A stretch of 64,000 nt of DNA, taken from NCBI GenBank assembly GCA_036768485.1, contig JAVLUZ010000145.1, positions 518,202 through 582,201 of the forward strand, given 5' to 3'. Shown here one piece after another: positions 27,200 to 39,185 of this stretch (within the stretch, counting starts at the first letter, position 1; every line of letters begins with the position of its first letter). The DNA comes from Mermis nigrescens (taxonomy: Eukaryota; Nematoda; Enoplea; Mermithida; Mermithidae). Position numbers and translations under genes: made by a program. The notes below the pieces were generated by a model that did not search any database, was not told the origin of the DNA, and was given only the letters and a program-made list of their open reading frames with translations.

Positions 27200-29478
27200 T
27201 TAAAATTTCTTTACACACATTAGTTGTTGCACAGGAGTGTAAATTAGACGGTTTTTTACTCTTTTCATGTGCACAAGCATATCTAACTCAGTTTTACATT
27301 CTATGCAGTCTGATTGGTCTCAAAAGGTAGACGGTTATAAAATCTAGGGAGCCTTTTTTATTTTTTTAAAGTAATATTTTCAAATTTAGAGGCGGTTTAT
27401 TGTAAAGAGTCTGGGACAAAAAAATATTTTTTTCCTGCCATATTCTCCACTTAGTGGACAGAATGTGGTAATTATATTTAAAGTGTGCCTCATCCTGAGC
27501 GCTACACGTCAAAATTTATATTTTTTCTTTACAATCAATATTGCGTTATTAGTGCAGGTGTAAACTTTACACTAAAACATTTTTTCCGCCCAGAGCGTCG
27601 TGGATGATGAATTTTAAAAAAAATGTTCTCCGTAAGGTCAGAATAACGAATCTGACCTTTAAACTTTTCTACAGCCATTGTTTGTTGGGGTATGAAGAGG
27701 TGAACTTTGAATTCAGATTTTTCTTATTTCAGAGGTTTTTGACTCGTCTTTAATAAATAATTATTTTTATTATCATAAATGCACTATTCTTAAACTTCAG
27801 TAGAATGATGAATATTTTTCAATATAGTATAATCAAGCTGAAATCTTGGCTGCGAATTGAGTTGGTGCAATGGCTGACATATCCGTTCTCGCATGTGGAT
27901 TTAAGAAAAGAATAATGAAAAATCTTCTGAATACTAACTTTTTCATTTTTTAATTCTTTTGGCAAAACCATGCACTTCATTTGACTTACTCATCTATCTA
28001 TGTTCTGCAGATCACACAGACTTTGTTTTTTTGAATTTCGCCTCAGTTCTCGAATAGGAGTGTAAAGAGTGCGAAAATCTGGGGGTGAAAAGACACATTT
28101 TGGTCGAGTTTTCGACTTGTTTATGTCTGCCAACAACTCCGGTTATGAGTTTTGAGAAATTTTTTCTGACAGAAATGTACTACGGATCAAGGGCTATCTT
28201 CTGTTTACCAGCAAACTTTTCTACAATCAATATGCAGTTAGTACCAGGGGTTTAAACTTTACACTCTAGTGGATATTTAAAAAACAGATTTTGTCCAAGA
28301 TTTCTCTGCCAACTTTTTTGTTTATGAGTTGGGATGAATTGAATAGAATAGAAATAAAGTAATTTCTAAGAGCTACACGTCGGAGCAAGCCGTGTTCAAA
28401 AAAACGTAATATTCAGTTGTTTATTGGGGTGTAAAGTTCGAAATCGGAGGTGTAAAATGGGCGAAAAACAGGTTTTTTTTCGTATTTTGATTGGTAAATC
28501 ATATCAAATATTTTGCGGAACATAAGTTTAGCACATACAAACGTACTACAATCAAAGGGCTACAAACTGGCCCGAACCGAATTTATTTGAACTCAATGTG
28601 GCGTTAGGTTCAGATTTTTAAAGTTTACAATGTGGTGGACAGTGGAAAATACGTGTTTGTACATTTTTTGTTCGTTACTTTCTCTGTTCAGAAGTCGGGC
28701 GAGGTCGAATAGGATAAAAATAAAGTACTTTCTAAGGGGTACGTGTCACAGCGAATTGCGTTTGTTTACAACAATATTTAGCTTTAGTCAAAAAAATGGG
28801 GGAGTTTAACGTGTTTCTGTCTTGTTTTTTCTGCCAAGTTCTGGGTTATGAGTCTGGACATAATCTCAAGTCTAAAAATGAACCAGAAACCAAATGTGAT
28901 ACGCCAGTTCAATTGCTCCCAACAGTGGTGTAAAGTGGTTTACATTTGATATTTATTTGTCCTCGGGCCATTGTGGAGACTTAATTTTTTAATAAATGTT
29001 GATCGTAATATCAGAGTAATATCAGAATTACGAATCCAACTGAAATTTTCTTCACACTCTGTGGTTGTGTAAAGTTTACACTGTATATTAACTTTAGTTC
29101 TAGAGCCTTGCGGAAGCTTAATTTTTTCAAAATGTTCTACGTAAAATCAGAATTGAGAATCTGACTGTTAGTTTTCTCTACACCTAGTAGTTGTGTAAAG
29201 TTTGCACTATTCATTTGTTGTTAATGTTATTTATACTACAAATTTATTTTACTTCAAAATCTGAGCGTTAGTGTTCCTAACACTTGATATTTGCGTAAAG
29301 TTTATGCTGAAAAACTTTGATCTGTTTAAATAATGTTAGGTTGTCTTGTTTAAAAAGGATAATGCTGATGTTAAGAACAATATTGTTTTCCGCGTTCTTG
29401 GACTGCTGTCATTATTGTGGCATATTACTGTATGTGTTTACTGACTGATGTACTCAGATCATGCTAATTAAAAGTAGG
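27200..29478 (-). repeat. Tandem TGTAAAG-type repeat, inverted-repeat arm B
   Basis: Inverted counterpart of 15367-17110. The reverse complement reproduces its start (CTACTTTTAAT...GCATGAT), CCACAATAATGACAGCAG, AACATCAGCATTAT and ACTGAGTTAGATA in the same order. It is somewhat longer than arm A. It abuts a foldback element at 29482, as arm A does at 15366. Possibly one composite element in two orientations. Confidence 0.75.
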
Positions 29479-29481
29479 GTA

Positions 29482-30277
29482 CTAGCAAAGAAAAATGCTC
29501 GGATGGAACAAAAAAGATGAATATACTTGGAATTGTGGATTGTTAAGGATGTAAAAGGAGGGGACTAGGAAAAAGCTACCTAAAGTCGCAAAATCTGATA
29601 AAAATCACACTTTCTCTAAGAAACGCAAGAAATCGAAACATATTTTGCGGCCAACACATTAAAATAAATATTTCATTATAAACCATAAATAAATCATAAT
29701 AAATGATTGAAAAAGCAACACGTTAGCTATGGGAAATGATATTGAGTAACAGTCTTTCTATGCCAATTGAATGAAATAGCAAAGATCGATGCATCCAAAA
29801 CAACTGAAGAAATTGGTTTAAAACAGTAGGAAGCGCGCGAGTTGACTTGAAACGAGACTAAATGTAGGCACACTAACATGCCCGTAACGATTGTGTGCAC
29901 TAATCAATCGGCCCCTGATTTGCTTGCTATAATGCTCATAACAAAATAAAAACTTTAAATACAATACCACTTAGTTTTCTATCAATCAGGATACGAAGCT
30001 AGTCAGCGTTGCTACTTGCCAGCAATTTAATAAAAGTAAACATTATAGATTTCGTTTATACACTCTTGTCTGAAACTTTGAAAATTGTTTAAAAAAGACT
30101 TTTTAGAGGCCGCAGAAAATACTTCGATTTTTTGCGTTGCTTAGAGAAAGTGTGATTTTTATCAGATTCTGCGACTTTAGGTAGCTTTTTCCTAGTCCCC
30201 TCCTTTTACATCCTTAACAATCCACAAGTCCAAGTATATTCATCTTTTTTGTTCCATCGGAGCATTTTTCTTTGCTA
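29482..30277 (+). mobile_element. Foldback/TIR element, intact sister of 12868-15366
   Basis: The arms are CTAGCAAAGAAAAATGCTC (left) and its inverse GAGCATTTTTCTTTGCTAG (right). They pair for about 175 bp up to TTTGCGGCC and GGCCGCAGAAA. TA flanks both ends. The 450-bp centre has no coding potential and is unlike the centre of the sister copy. Confidence 0.85.
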
Positions 30278-30829
30278 GTAGCAGAATATCTTACGAGTTA
30301 GGTTGTTGCGGCCGTTTGTTAGATAGCCAAATTAGAGCAAAACTTTATACATCAATAAAGTTTAAAGCAGCCAGCTGCTACGAGAGCGTAACTGAAGAAG
30401 CCGTCTGTGCCGTGAAGAACTAATGCAGTAATAAGAATTGAGATAAAATGTGCGATTTGGAATGGGGCAGACTTTAATATATCTATTTCTCGAATTTCAC
30501 AGTGAAAATAAAGCTCAAAGCGCGATTATCCTAGCATTTTGTAAGGTGGATATAGCTTCAGTCAGACGTCAAATTAGAGTAGGTACCAACCTATGTAGGT
30601 ACCTACTTTAGTCTGTTTCATATGAGTTGGGGCATAAATTTTAAGATTTTTTTCGATAGTAAGCTGACGGATTACGATAATTGGTAGAATAATGTGTCCA
30701 CTGCCTTGTCTAAAGCATATTATCTATGAGTGGTTTTGCTAAAACAATGCTACCTTCGTAGAAACGCGTTAAAATCAGCCGAAGTTTGGAAAATGGTTTG
30801 CGGTCTCTATAAACCAACAAGAACAGTCG

Positions 30830-30835
30830 TTTATT
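30830..30835 (-). terminator. Candidate poly(A) signal of the mL46 gene
   Basis: AATAAA on the minus strand, about 280 nt after the mL46 stop codon and beyond the MITE that sits next to the stop. It is the first AATAAA I noticed downstream; use is not proven. Confidence 0.4.
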
Positions 30836-30894
30836 TAAGCAAAATATAATACACAGGTCAAATGGTCTGGTGTGATGGTAAATAAATTTAACTA

Positions 30895-31109
30895 TAGTCT
30901 ATTTCACGAAACATTGTGCGTTTTTGAAGCAATCTAATTCGATTAAGCAGTTTAATTCAAGCATGCTTCATGACTTTGTGTAGGTATAGCGGCATACAAA
31001 GTTTTACATGCGAAATCGTTTTAAAAAGATGCTGAAAAGCCACTTTTGCAGCTATTACCTTAAGCACTGAAACTCGATTTTCATGCACAATGTTTCATTA
31101 AATAGACTA
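30895..31109 (+). mobile_element. MITE in the mL46 3' UTR
   Basis: 215 bp with inverted ends TAGTCTATTTCACGAAACAT and ATGTTTCATTAAATAGACTA. One end lies three bases from the mL46 stop codon, so nearly the whole 3' UTR is or follows this insertion. It is related by its ends to the 26609-26829 family. Confidence 0.75.
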
Positions 31110-31112
31110 CAG

Positions 31113-31265
31113 TTATTCCAATAAAAACGGACGGATGGCGGCGTAAGTTCGTTTGTGCAATGTATCTGTTAATGACTCGTATGTGCACCACTGATAATCT
31201 GTGATATTATTGTCCAGTCTTATTGAACAATGCCTCGCTGCTAATCGAGCTTTAAATATGAAAGC
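31113..31265 (-). CDS. MRPL46: Mitochondrial ribosomal protein mL46, exon 5 (C-terminus)
   Basis: Fifty codons plus TAA, after the minus-strand acceptor CGTTTAG. It starts AFIFKARLAARH, aligning with the family's VFFFKALLL. It continues QWCTYESLTDTLHKRTYAAI and RPFLLE, matching the W-x-T-x-[DE]-x-L...Y..VR.F tail. Phase 0 agrees with exon 4. With this exon the protein is 282 residues, close to the 279 of the human protein. The frame is too short to stand out and was found by family motif. Confidence 0.88.
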   Translation of the reverse strand, partial: AFIFKARLAARHCSIRLDNNITDYQWCTYESLTDTLHKRTYAAIRPFLLE

Positions 31266-33712
31266 CTAAACGAAATCGAAAAGTACCGATTCATTTCTGA
31301 TTAACATGGTTTGATTAATTCAGGGTAAAAAACAAGATGTACTGGGACCGATAACTTTGACTGACACGGTAGTCATTGGCTGACCCAGGGCCGTGTTCAG
31401 GGAAGGCGGCCGCCACCCCCTTAGTCGGAAAAAGATTTTGAAAGGTAAGTTAATGCATGGAAAGATGGGCAAATTGCTCGTCTTTGAAATAAAAACTTCA
31501 AAATTTATATAATTATGGCTCGAGCGCGAAAAACGACACTTTTCACAGCCTTTTAGGTAAAAAATAAAGTTCGAATTTTATAATCTAAATGGGTAAAACA
31601 TGTCGAAAATGTTAAAAATGGGGTGTTTGCGAGCTATCTCAACGAATTTTTCAAAATACAGACCAATTTATGTTACATCCACCCCCTACGTTGGCCGAAT
31701 ACCAGATACGGTCGTACTAACCCAAAGCATGGGCCAGAACGGGCGAGGTCGACATTACACAGACTCGAACATTTTCAATGCAGAAACCACAAATTTGGCC
31801 TAAGCTCACAGAAAATATCTTCCCAAAAAATTGCATCCATCATTAATATTTTTTAATGTCATGCGTTTCATCGAAACGTAAGGAATAAGCACAAAAAAAT
31901 GTCGAGGTGTTGCCTACACCATTGAATTTTTACAAACCATTATTATAATGTTCTATTTGATGCACGAAAACCTGAGTCGCAGTCACACGGGCAAAGACGA
32001 AATTCTGGATTCCGAATAAGTTAATGATCAAAGAGGCGAAAAATCGGTTCATGTAAAAATGAACCTCGTACAAAAATAATGACCACAATTTACTGTATGA
32101 CCATTTCTTGATTTCACCCCCTCTGGCCATATCAACCTTGCCCATGTATGCTAGTAATCAATCGTTCATTCGATCCAGTTAAGTTATTAAACTTCTTAAC
32201 TACTGCACTGATTAATAAAGAAATTTGTCGACTACGAACTTAATATTGAATTAAATAAATTGGAAAAAATAAATTTAAAAAAATAAAAAAATAAAATAAA
32301 TACACAAATTTAAACAACATTAAATTCAATGTAACAGGTTTTTGAGCAAGCAAATCATCTGTCATGAACATGGATCGCCTTGCTTATCTTCACTTCATAG
32401 AAGGATGTGGAGAGAGGGATTTAAAGGGTTAGTCTCACAGTTGAGCGTTTTTCGCAATATTTGCCCCATCAGACCCCCGAAAAAATAACAATTAAAGGCC
32501 ATTGCAGTATTCAATCTAAAAAATAATCGCGCACTAAATAATAGCAAAGGATTCTATGATTGTGAAAGATTGCGGCATGTTTCTCAGCAGTTGCCGCCAG
32601 CAAACTAATAAAACTACAATAAATAATTACACAATTAGAACATAGACTTCCATGATGTCCTTCATATTTTCCAATATAATTAGATGAAGATGCTACAAAT
32701 AATTTGTGACGTTATTACTTTTTGGAAACGGCAATTCTCGTTGAAAGTGCAGTGGGCAATCTAACAGTCAATTTATAAAAATTTTTATTTGTAATCATAC
32801 AGCAATTTTTTATCTTTTTAGCCAAAAGAGGTACGAGTAGTACCAAATTTTCCTGAATCACTGAAACGTTACAGACCTACATGAGCAGCAAATAAATTCT
32901 GGGGAGGATGTGATGGGAGAAAAATCGCAAAAAGCACTGAAAATTCAATTCTGGGAGTCTAACGTAAACTGCATGGAGCATTTTGAATTATGGGGTCTAA
33001 GCCCAACACCCCATGCCCAGGTGTGATATGCTGCACAGCAATCAAATCAGGGGTCTGATGGAGCAAAATCGCAAAAAAAGACCGAAAATTTTATTCAAAG
33101 GGTCTACCGGAATCGAGGGGTCCATGTGTAATTTCAAGATTCGGCATGCAATTCATTTTTCAAAAGTCTATCGTTTACATTAATGGTCTTCGGGAGAAAC
33201 GTAACATATCATTTCAAATTGAAACTATGTACCATACATGATTAAGGGGTTTTCACCCTCTCAGAAAAGTTTTAACCCCCCCTTAGAATATGCGAATTTC
33301 CAAATTTTTTGAAAATTCGTAGGACGGGTGATTTTTTAAGCGTTTTTAGCTATATTGCTCAAAAGTGTCAAATTTCCACCGCTTTGCACCACATACTCAT
33401 TTTTTGACTATATTCTATTCGATTTAATCGAATTTTTGAATTTTCATGAAATTTTTTGTTTTTATGCTCTAGAAAGACATAGCATGGAAAGAAACGTCGA
33501 AAAATGATGTTTCTGACGCTTACCCACCATTGTTGGCCCAGGAAAAACACTTTAAATATTCATTTCCCCCACATAATTCCCATGCTGTGAATTTCTGCTA
33601 GGTACACATGAATTCAAAGCCAACGAGTAACGAGCCATGGAGTCGTGAAACATCATGCCAATACTGTAACGGCATTAAATACACTACGTATTTACTAAAC
33701 GAATGTTCTTAC
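31266..33712 (-). other. mL46 intron 4 (2.4 kb)
   Basis: Contains an element-like block at about 31385-32145 (CACCCCCT ends), an A/T-only stretch at 32260-32330, short MITE pieces at 32880-33030, and a CATACATG-family copy at about 33237-33600. Small frames here show no family similarity. Confidence 0.5.
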
Positions 33713-33847
33713 CTTTAAGCCGACAGCTGACGTCTGATCTTTAACAGGCTTAGGATACCTATATTTATAGTGAGCTATCGGAGCGTTACCATAAAAATGA
33801 ATTTCTGTTTTCGCATCTATGTACTCTCGAATTATTCTTTCAGCCGC
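33713..33847 (-). CDS. MRPL46: Mitochondrial ribosomal protein mL46, exon 4
   Basis: Forty-five codons between TTTATTCAG and AAG|GTAAGA, phase 0 at both ends. It reads AAERIIREYIDAKTEIHFYG, then NAPIAHYKYRYPKP and SAVGLK. GNAP...HY.Y.YP is the hallmark of mL46 (human GNAPCGHYTFKFP). The region has a Nudix-like fold in the family but is not catalytic. Confidence 0.95.
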
Positions 33848-34183
33848 CTGAATAAATTCCCATATTAAATTCAATAGTTTCTCCAAAGCATAGCGTAAGT
33901 CAAATGCCGTTTCTAAAAGACATTAATGCGTGCATACACTTAATGTGTGGCTGGAAAAAATGTGCGGCTTGAAAAAACCTTGATTGTGAAATGTATAAAC
34001 CAAGTACTTGTAACGACAAAATAAATGGTAAATTTTCAATTGTTGTTGGAAAACGCATAAAAAACTGAAGATGACAAAAACCTCAAAAAGTCAATGTACT
34101 TGTACATTGAACAAAGATCGCTTCAGAAATTTTTGTACAAGCCTCAGAATCTTTATTCCGCACAAAAAAGCCATGGGTACAAG

Positions 34184-34933
34184 CAGGCCCGTATCCAGGG
34201 GGTAAAGAGGAAAGGAGGAATTTTCCCTGAAACTTTTTTCATAATTTTTGGATATGAGACTACGAGTATATAGCTTTTGGACGTTCCCCAGCGTTAAAAT
34301 GGTCAAATTTTCGGCGCTTCGCGCCATTAATTCGTTCAAAATTACTACTTACTACATTTTTAAACCTTTTTCGAGATAAAATTTTATTCGAGATCAAATT
34401 TATTTCATTTCTTGTCCTCAAAAATGTACAAAATTAGGCATAAAAGCATAAAAACGTCCAAGTTTTCTCGCCAAAGTATCGAACATTTCTGGCGCTTCGT
34501 GCCAGCTTTTCGGCGCTTCGCGCCGGATTTATTGTTTATTTACACCTTATTTGCATTCTAAACCGCTCAAAGTTAGGTTAGACAGGAAGAACATATAAAA
34601 TTTTTCCGGTGCTTCGCGCCAGATTATTCATTTTTCTCTGTTGTTTTTCTTTGTAAAATACAAGGATTGAGTACAAAGACAAGAGTTAAAAAATGTTTAT
34701 GAATTGAATGGGAAATCAGTTTTGCAGACAGTTCGAACAATAGATTTTGTGTATGATCATGAAATAAGGTAAAACATTTTTGAAATTTTTTAAAAATATT
34801 TCTCCGACATTGTGTAGAGCTCGTCGAGAAAAGTTTTAAAGTGCCTTTATTTTCGCCTATCTCCTAATGGTTCTCGAGATATTCGACGTCAAAGTTTACG
34901 AAACCCCTGAAATGAATCCTTGATACGTGGCTG
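34184..34933 (+). mobile_element. hAT-type element with CAGGCCCGTATCCAGG ends, intact copy
   Basis: 750 bp flanked by a perfect 8-bp duplication GGTACAAG. The right end CCTTGATACGTGGCTG is a diverged inverse of the left. It carries four GGCGCTTCGCGCC-type hairpins (about 34313, 34490, 34514 and 34610). It lies in mL46 intron 3 and has no transposase. Confidence 0.85.
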
Positions 34934-34941
34934 GGTACAAG

Positions 34942-35659
34942 CAAACATGCACACGGTCAAAAGTTCTGAGAAGGGGTAAATCGAGTTTCCCGGGGGTAGA
35001 TGAGTACACAATTTCGTCATTTGCTATCAAATTTTGATGCTTAATTCGTTGTATTTTATTCTTCATGAATATTTAAATTGAATTTGCATGAAAAAGAATA
35101 ATAATCAGGGCGATGGAATGACAAGTAACATCATATATTATACAAAATAATAGAAGAAAAATGTCAGGATGAATGAATTGAACTGTACTGCTTGAAAAAT
35201 AAGTATATGCACTTGAAAACGTCGTTTGACACTTTTTCATGATTCGAGCAATAGATTTTGATCCGGAAATGGCCTAAGGCACGCATGGGTATAGGGGAGA
35301 AAAATGAGAGGGTTTATTAATGCTACCTAAAGTTCGGAAAATCAGGTACCGTCGGATGATTTTGAGAAAACGAAAGGTGAATTATGTAAAAAATATGGAA
35401 ATTTTTCGGCGCTTAGCACAGTATTAATAATTTTTTGTATTTTTCTATCGCTAAAAACCCATAAATTGGCTAAACTTCACTAAGAAGCGTCAAGAAACCC
35501 AATTTACTACGCATATCGTGCTGCTGTAGTACCATTTGCATCGAATTTTTGGAACCGTCTTTGTGCATGAACAAAGAGGCCGTGTACAACAAACAACAAC
35601 CACAATTTATTGTATGAAAATTTCACCCCTTCTGGCCACCACTACCTAGCCCATGTATG
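34942..35659. other. mL46 intron 3, MITE remnants
   Basis: A C/G-rich start at 34970-35010, then a diverged hAT-like segment at 35285-35645 with GGCGCTTAGC and a degenerate family A cassette (TTTGTGCATGAACAAAG). No exon. Confidence 0.4.
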
Positions 35660-35667
35660 CTGAAAAG

Positions 35668-36492
35668 CAGGCCCGTATCCAGGGGGCGGGGGCGCCTGCT
35701 CCCCGAAATGGGAAAAAATTTTGTTTTTCCCAAATTTCAGAAATTGCATTTTGAAAGGAAAAATGCCAAATTTTTTGGCGCTTCGCGCCGTTTTGAGACG
35801 ATTATTACTGATTTTTGCCCTCAGAAACCTAGAAATCGCTAAAATACGTAACCAAAGGTCGAACAACTCTGTTTTTGCCACACTAAAATCGCTACTGTAC
35901 CATATTATAGTACCCAAAAATTTGTGTGTACGAAATGTACAAAGACTTTCAGGGACCATCTTTGTACATGTACAAACGGACTTTGTACAAAAAAAACACT
36001 GCTTCTAGCTCACACAAAACAGCTCAAATTTGAGGGTTGACATGAGAAACATGAAATTTTTCCGGCTCTTAGCGCCGTATTTATTGTTTATATGTTTTTT
36101 GTCTTCTAGCCCGCTCAAAACCGCTCAAATTTGAACTTGACATGCAGAATATGTCAATTTTTTCGGCTCCTTGGCGCCGAATTATTCATTATCTGCATTG
36201 TTTTTCTCTGTAAAGCACAATGATTAATTGCAAAGGCAAGAGATAAGAAATAATTCGTCGATTAAGAGATGAGAAATCAGCTTAAATGATAAATTTGCTG
36301 TATATCAACATGAGATAAGAGTGAAAAATTTTTGAACTTTTTTTGAAATTTTTCCTCACCATCGTATAGAGTTCGCCGAGATACGCTCAAAACTGCCTTT
36401 ATTTTCGCCTATCTCCTGAAAGTTTTCGTGATATCTGGCCTCAAAAATATTCGCCCCCCCCCCCCCGAAATAAAATCCTGGATACGGGCCTG
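35668..36492 (+). mobile_element. hAT-type element with CAGGCCCGTATCCAGG ends, second copy
   Basis: The ends are CAGGCCCGTATCCAGGG and CCTGGATACGGGCCTG, a near-perfect inverse. The flanks CTGAAAAG and CTGAAGGG agree at six of eight. The 35741-35999 part is the 3' portion of a family A MITE, so this copy is a mosaic. The reverse complement of the same junction sequence occurs in the 51105-51545 element. Confidence 0.75.
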
Positions 36493-37431
36493 CTGAAGGG
36501 GGTATGCTTTTTTAAAAGTCCTGTTAGGGGGATACCCCCTTAATACCCCTCCCGGTGTGCATGTGTGGGTACAAGAATTTTGTAGCATTGGAAAGTTTAA
36601 AATCACAAAAAACTCTAGTCTTATAGTAAAAGGCATGCAAGTGTCTACCGGTGTCAAATAACCTTTTGCACCGCCTGCAGCCAAAACGTTAAATGTTCGA
36701 TTTATAAGCAGTACCTCATATTGAACAGCTGTAATTTTAAATTCAGCAGCGCATAAAGGATATTTGGTAAGACATGCTCAAAACAGCCATAAAACGATCC
36801 GGGTATGAACGCGATACATTCACGAATAAATCACTCCTGTTTTCAAACCTTTTACCAACAGTAACAGATTTTTCATTAAAAAATCATGCGAATATTTATC
36901 GCCAGTGTATTCAACCGAAATGCCTTCGTTACTTTTAGATCAGGAAAATAAATTTTCGAATAGCTCAAAGAGAGAATTAGTCGGGGATGCGTGAGCAGTC
37001 ATGCAATCTTTTTCAGATCAACTTTTCGATCAATTTGCCAACCACGGTCAGTCTTAAACTTGCGTTAATGTCATCGATGGCATAGAAGCAATCTTACAAG
37101 GTTTCAAGCCTTCTGTAATTTGGAACTCATATATTTACTGAACAGATGTTTTGACAGGAAAGGATCTTGCTCGTAGATATGCAGCAGCCAAATTCTGAGG
37201 GTCAGATGGGGCGAAATTGCCAAAATTAGCACCTAAAATTCAATTCCGAGGATCTATCGATTTTGAGGGGTCCGCCGGATTCTAGGGGATCCAACCCTAC
37301 AGATGCCCCACGCCCACGCATGGTCTTGCTGTTAATCCAGAGTGTAATACGAGAGCACTTTTTCTTCTGTTCTTGATTACCAACATTTCGACTTCTTTTG
37401 CGGCAAAATTTGGGTCACCCTCATACGTAGG
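36493..37431. other. mL46 intron 3, mostly unassigned
   Basis: 36493-36690 has a GGGGGATACCCCCTTAATACC-like block of unknown origin. 37170-37325 resembles the short CATACATGGG-type MITE. No exon is seen. Confidence 0.4.
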
Positions 37432-37678
37432 CAGCAAGAAAATTCTGGGGAGTGCAAGATTTTTTTGAAGGTCAAAAAATGGCCTTGAAAGTGGTGGTAT
37501 GGCAATAAAAACACCATTTTTTGACGTTTCTCATCAAGCACTATCCATTGGCATCAAAAAATTGCGAAAAAAAGAAAAAAAGTTTCAAAAATTGAATTAT
37601 GGGGGGTATTTTGATTTCTGGGGGGGGGTATTTTGGTTTCTGGGGGTGCATACCCCAAAACCCCCACGCCCAGGTGTG
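37432..37678 (+). mobile_element. hAT-like MITE, family E, older of two adjacent copies
   Basis: The ends are CATACGTAGGCAGC and GCCCAGGTGTG. The left flank is GTCACCCT. The right flank now reads GTCACCAT, because a second copy landed there. Removing that second copy with one of its duplications restores GTCACCCT exactly. Confidence 0.88.
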
Positions 37679-37683
37679 GTCAC

Positions 37684-37951
37684 CATACGTGGGCAGCAAA
37701 AAAATTCTGGGGGAGGGGGTGCAAGATTTTTTGAAAGTCAAAAAATGGCCTCAAAAATGGTGGTAGGGCAATAAAAACACCATTTTTCGAAGTTTCTCAT
37801 CAAGCACTATCCATTGGCATCAAAAAATTGCGAAAAAAAACGGAAAAAAATTTTCTAAAATTGAATTCTGGGGGGGGTATTTTGATTTCTGGGGGGGAGT
37901 ATTTTGGTTTCTGGGGTGTGCATACCCCCAAACCCCCCACGCCCAGGTGTG
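37684..37951 (+). mobile_element. hAT-like MITE, family E, younger adjacent copy
   Basis: 268 bp, perfect 8-bp duplication GTGGTCAC, ends CATACGTGGGCAGC and GCCCAGGTGTG. Its target overlapped the last bases of the older copy and that copy's own duplication. Confidence 0.9.
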
Positions 37952-37959
37952 GTGGTCAC

Positions 37960-39185
37960 CCTTCACTAAACTGCGCGCAAAATATTCCTCAGCAGTCCAG
38001 TCCCACATGTCAGCCATTCATATGTTACTTACATGAAGCATTTAAGCAATCTAGCGTTTGTTGATAAAATCGGCTACTGAATCGCGAGCCCATTTGAGTG
38101 CGTCAGATTTTATGATATCAACAATGCACCAACTTTTGTAACACCATAGTTATTCACTATTTTTGTCAAAAAATATACCAATAAATTCAAAGTTAAGTAA
38201 GGTTTCTGACAGTATCCTTGTGTCTGCACAAGATGAGGCAGCTACGTCTGCAGAGGGGTGCAAAACGTTATTCGACACCCATTATTTTACACACATCAGT
38301 AATTTTTATTTAAAAAGAATCAATGCTAATTTCCTAACCTTGACTAAAATAGCTTGTTATCAGACTGTCTGCAGTTAACTTACACTGTAAATCAACATTC
38401 AACAGTCATATGTATCAACTACGGTAATGCACGCTGATTTTCCATCAAAATTAACGATTTTATTTATATTTCAGGTCAAAAAGCAAAAATATAGCCCCAT
38501 GTATTCCAAAGAATTTATAGGGAAGGAACCAGGGCGCTCCTTATAGGTGAGACAAACTGGGCGAGGAAAGTAATTGAAACGTATTTTCTAATGATTTGTA
38601 TTCATCGACTATCACAATTTCGCCATTTTTTCGATACAATTTTTTCTTAAATTTTTCGCATGATAAATAGATTTTAAAAGATTTTTAACAACAAATTTAA
38701 GGTTAAAAAAATTAAAAATTATAAGAAAAAATTAAAAATTAAATATTTATCAATCAATCTTTAGTCAAAGGTAAAATCAGAAATAGATTTTATAGCCAAG
38801 AGTAAAAATATACGAGAGAACTTAACAAAAAAACGAAGACGCAGAAAAATAGCGACATTTTTCTCAAAGACTATATAAGTATCTGTCGATGATTTTTCTC
38901 AACTGTGGAGATTTATAGGTCATACTCCCTGAATAAGATCACTGTAAAACCATACATACATGTTATGGCTCGACATTTCGGGATGGGGTTCTCCGGCTAT
39001 TAGGGAAGGAGCGTACATAAGTGACCTCAAATCTTCGGCCAAAAATAGCAAAAAAAGTACCTGAAAATGACTGGAAGAAAACGCAAGATTTGCTTGAAAA
39101 TCGAGGAAAACAAAATTTTCAAACTTTAAGAGGGATAGAGGACGACAGACTTTAGGTGGGTGATCCCAACCTGTTAAATGTATAC
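37960..39185. other. mL46 intron 3, no recognised feature
   Basis: A/T-rich DNA. A small C-rich block at 38990-39170 may be a MITE remnant. No exon is seen. Confidence 0.4.

Noticed and set aside
32250..32380. Minus-strand MFMTDDLLAQ as mL46 C-terminus
   Set aside because: Only a short chance resemblance to the TKDEL motif; stops lie just upstream and the remainder is A/T-tract translation.
32694..32865. Minus-strand frame ENLVLLVPLLAKKI as the last mL46 exon
   Set aside because: It has a plausible acceptor and length but lacks the family's W-x-T and Y..VR.F pattern, which the 31113-31265 frame has.
35642..36008. Frames of about 100 codons on both strands
   Set aside because: They coincide with a hAT-type element and a family A fragment; translations match other repeat copies.
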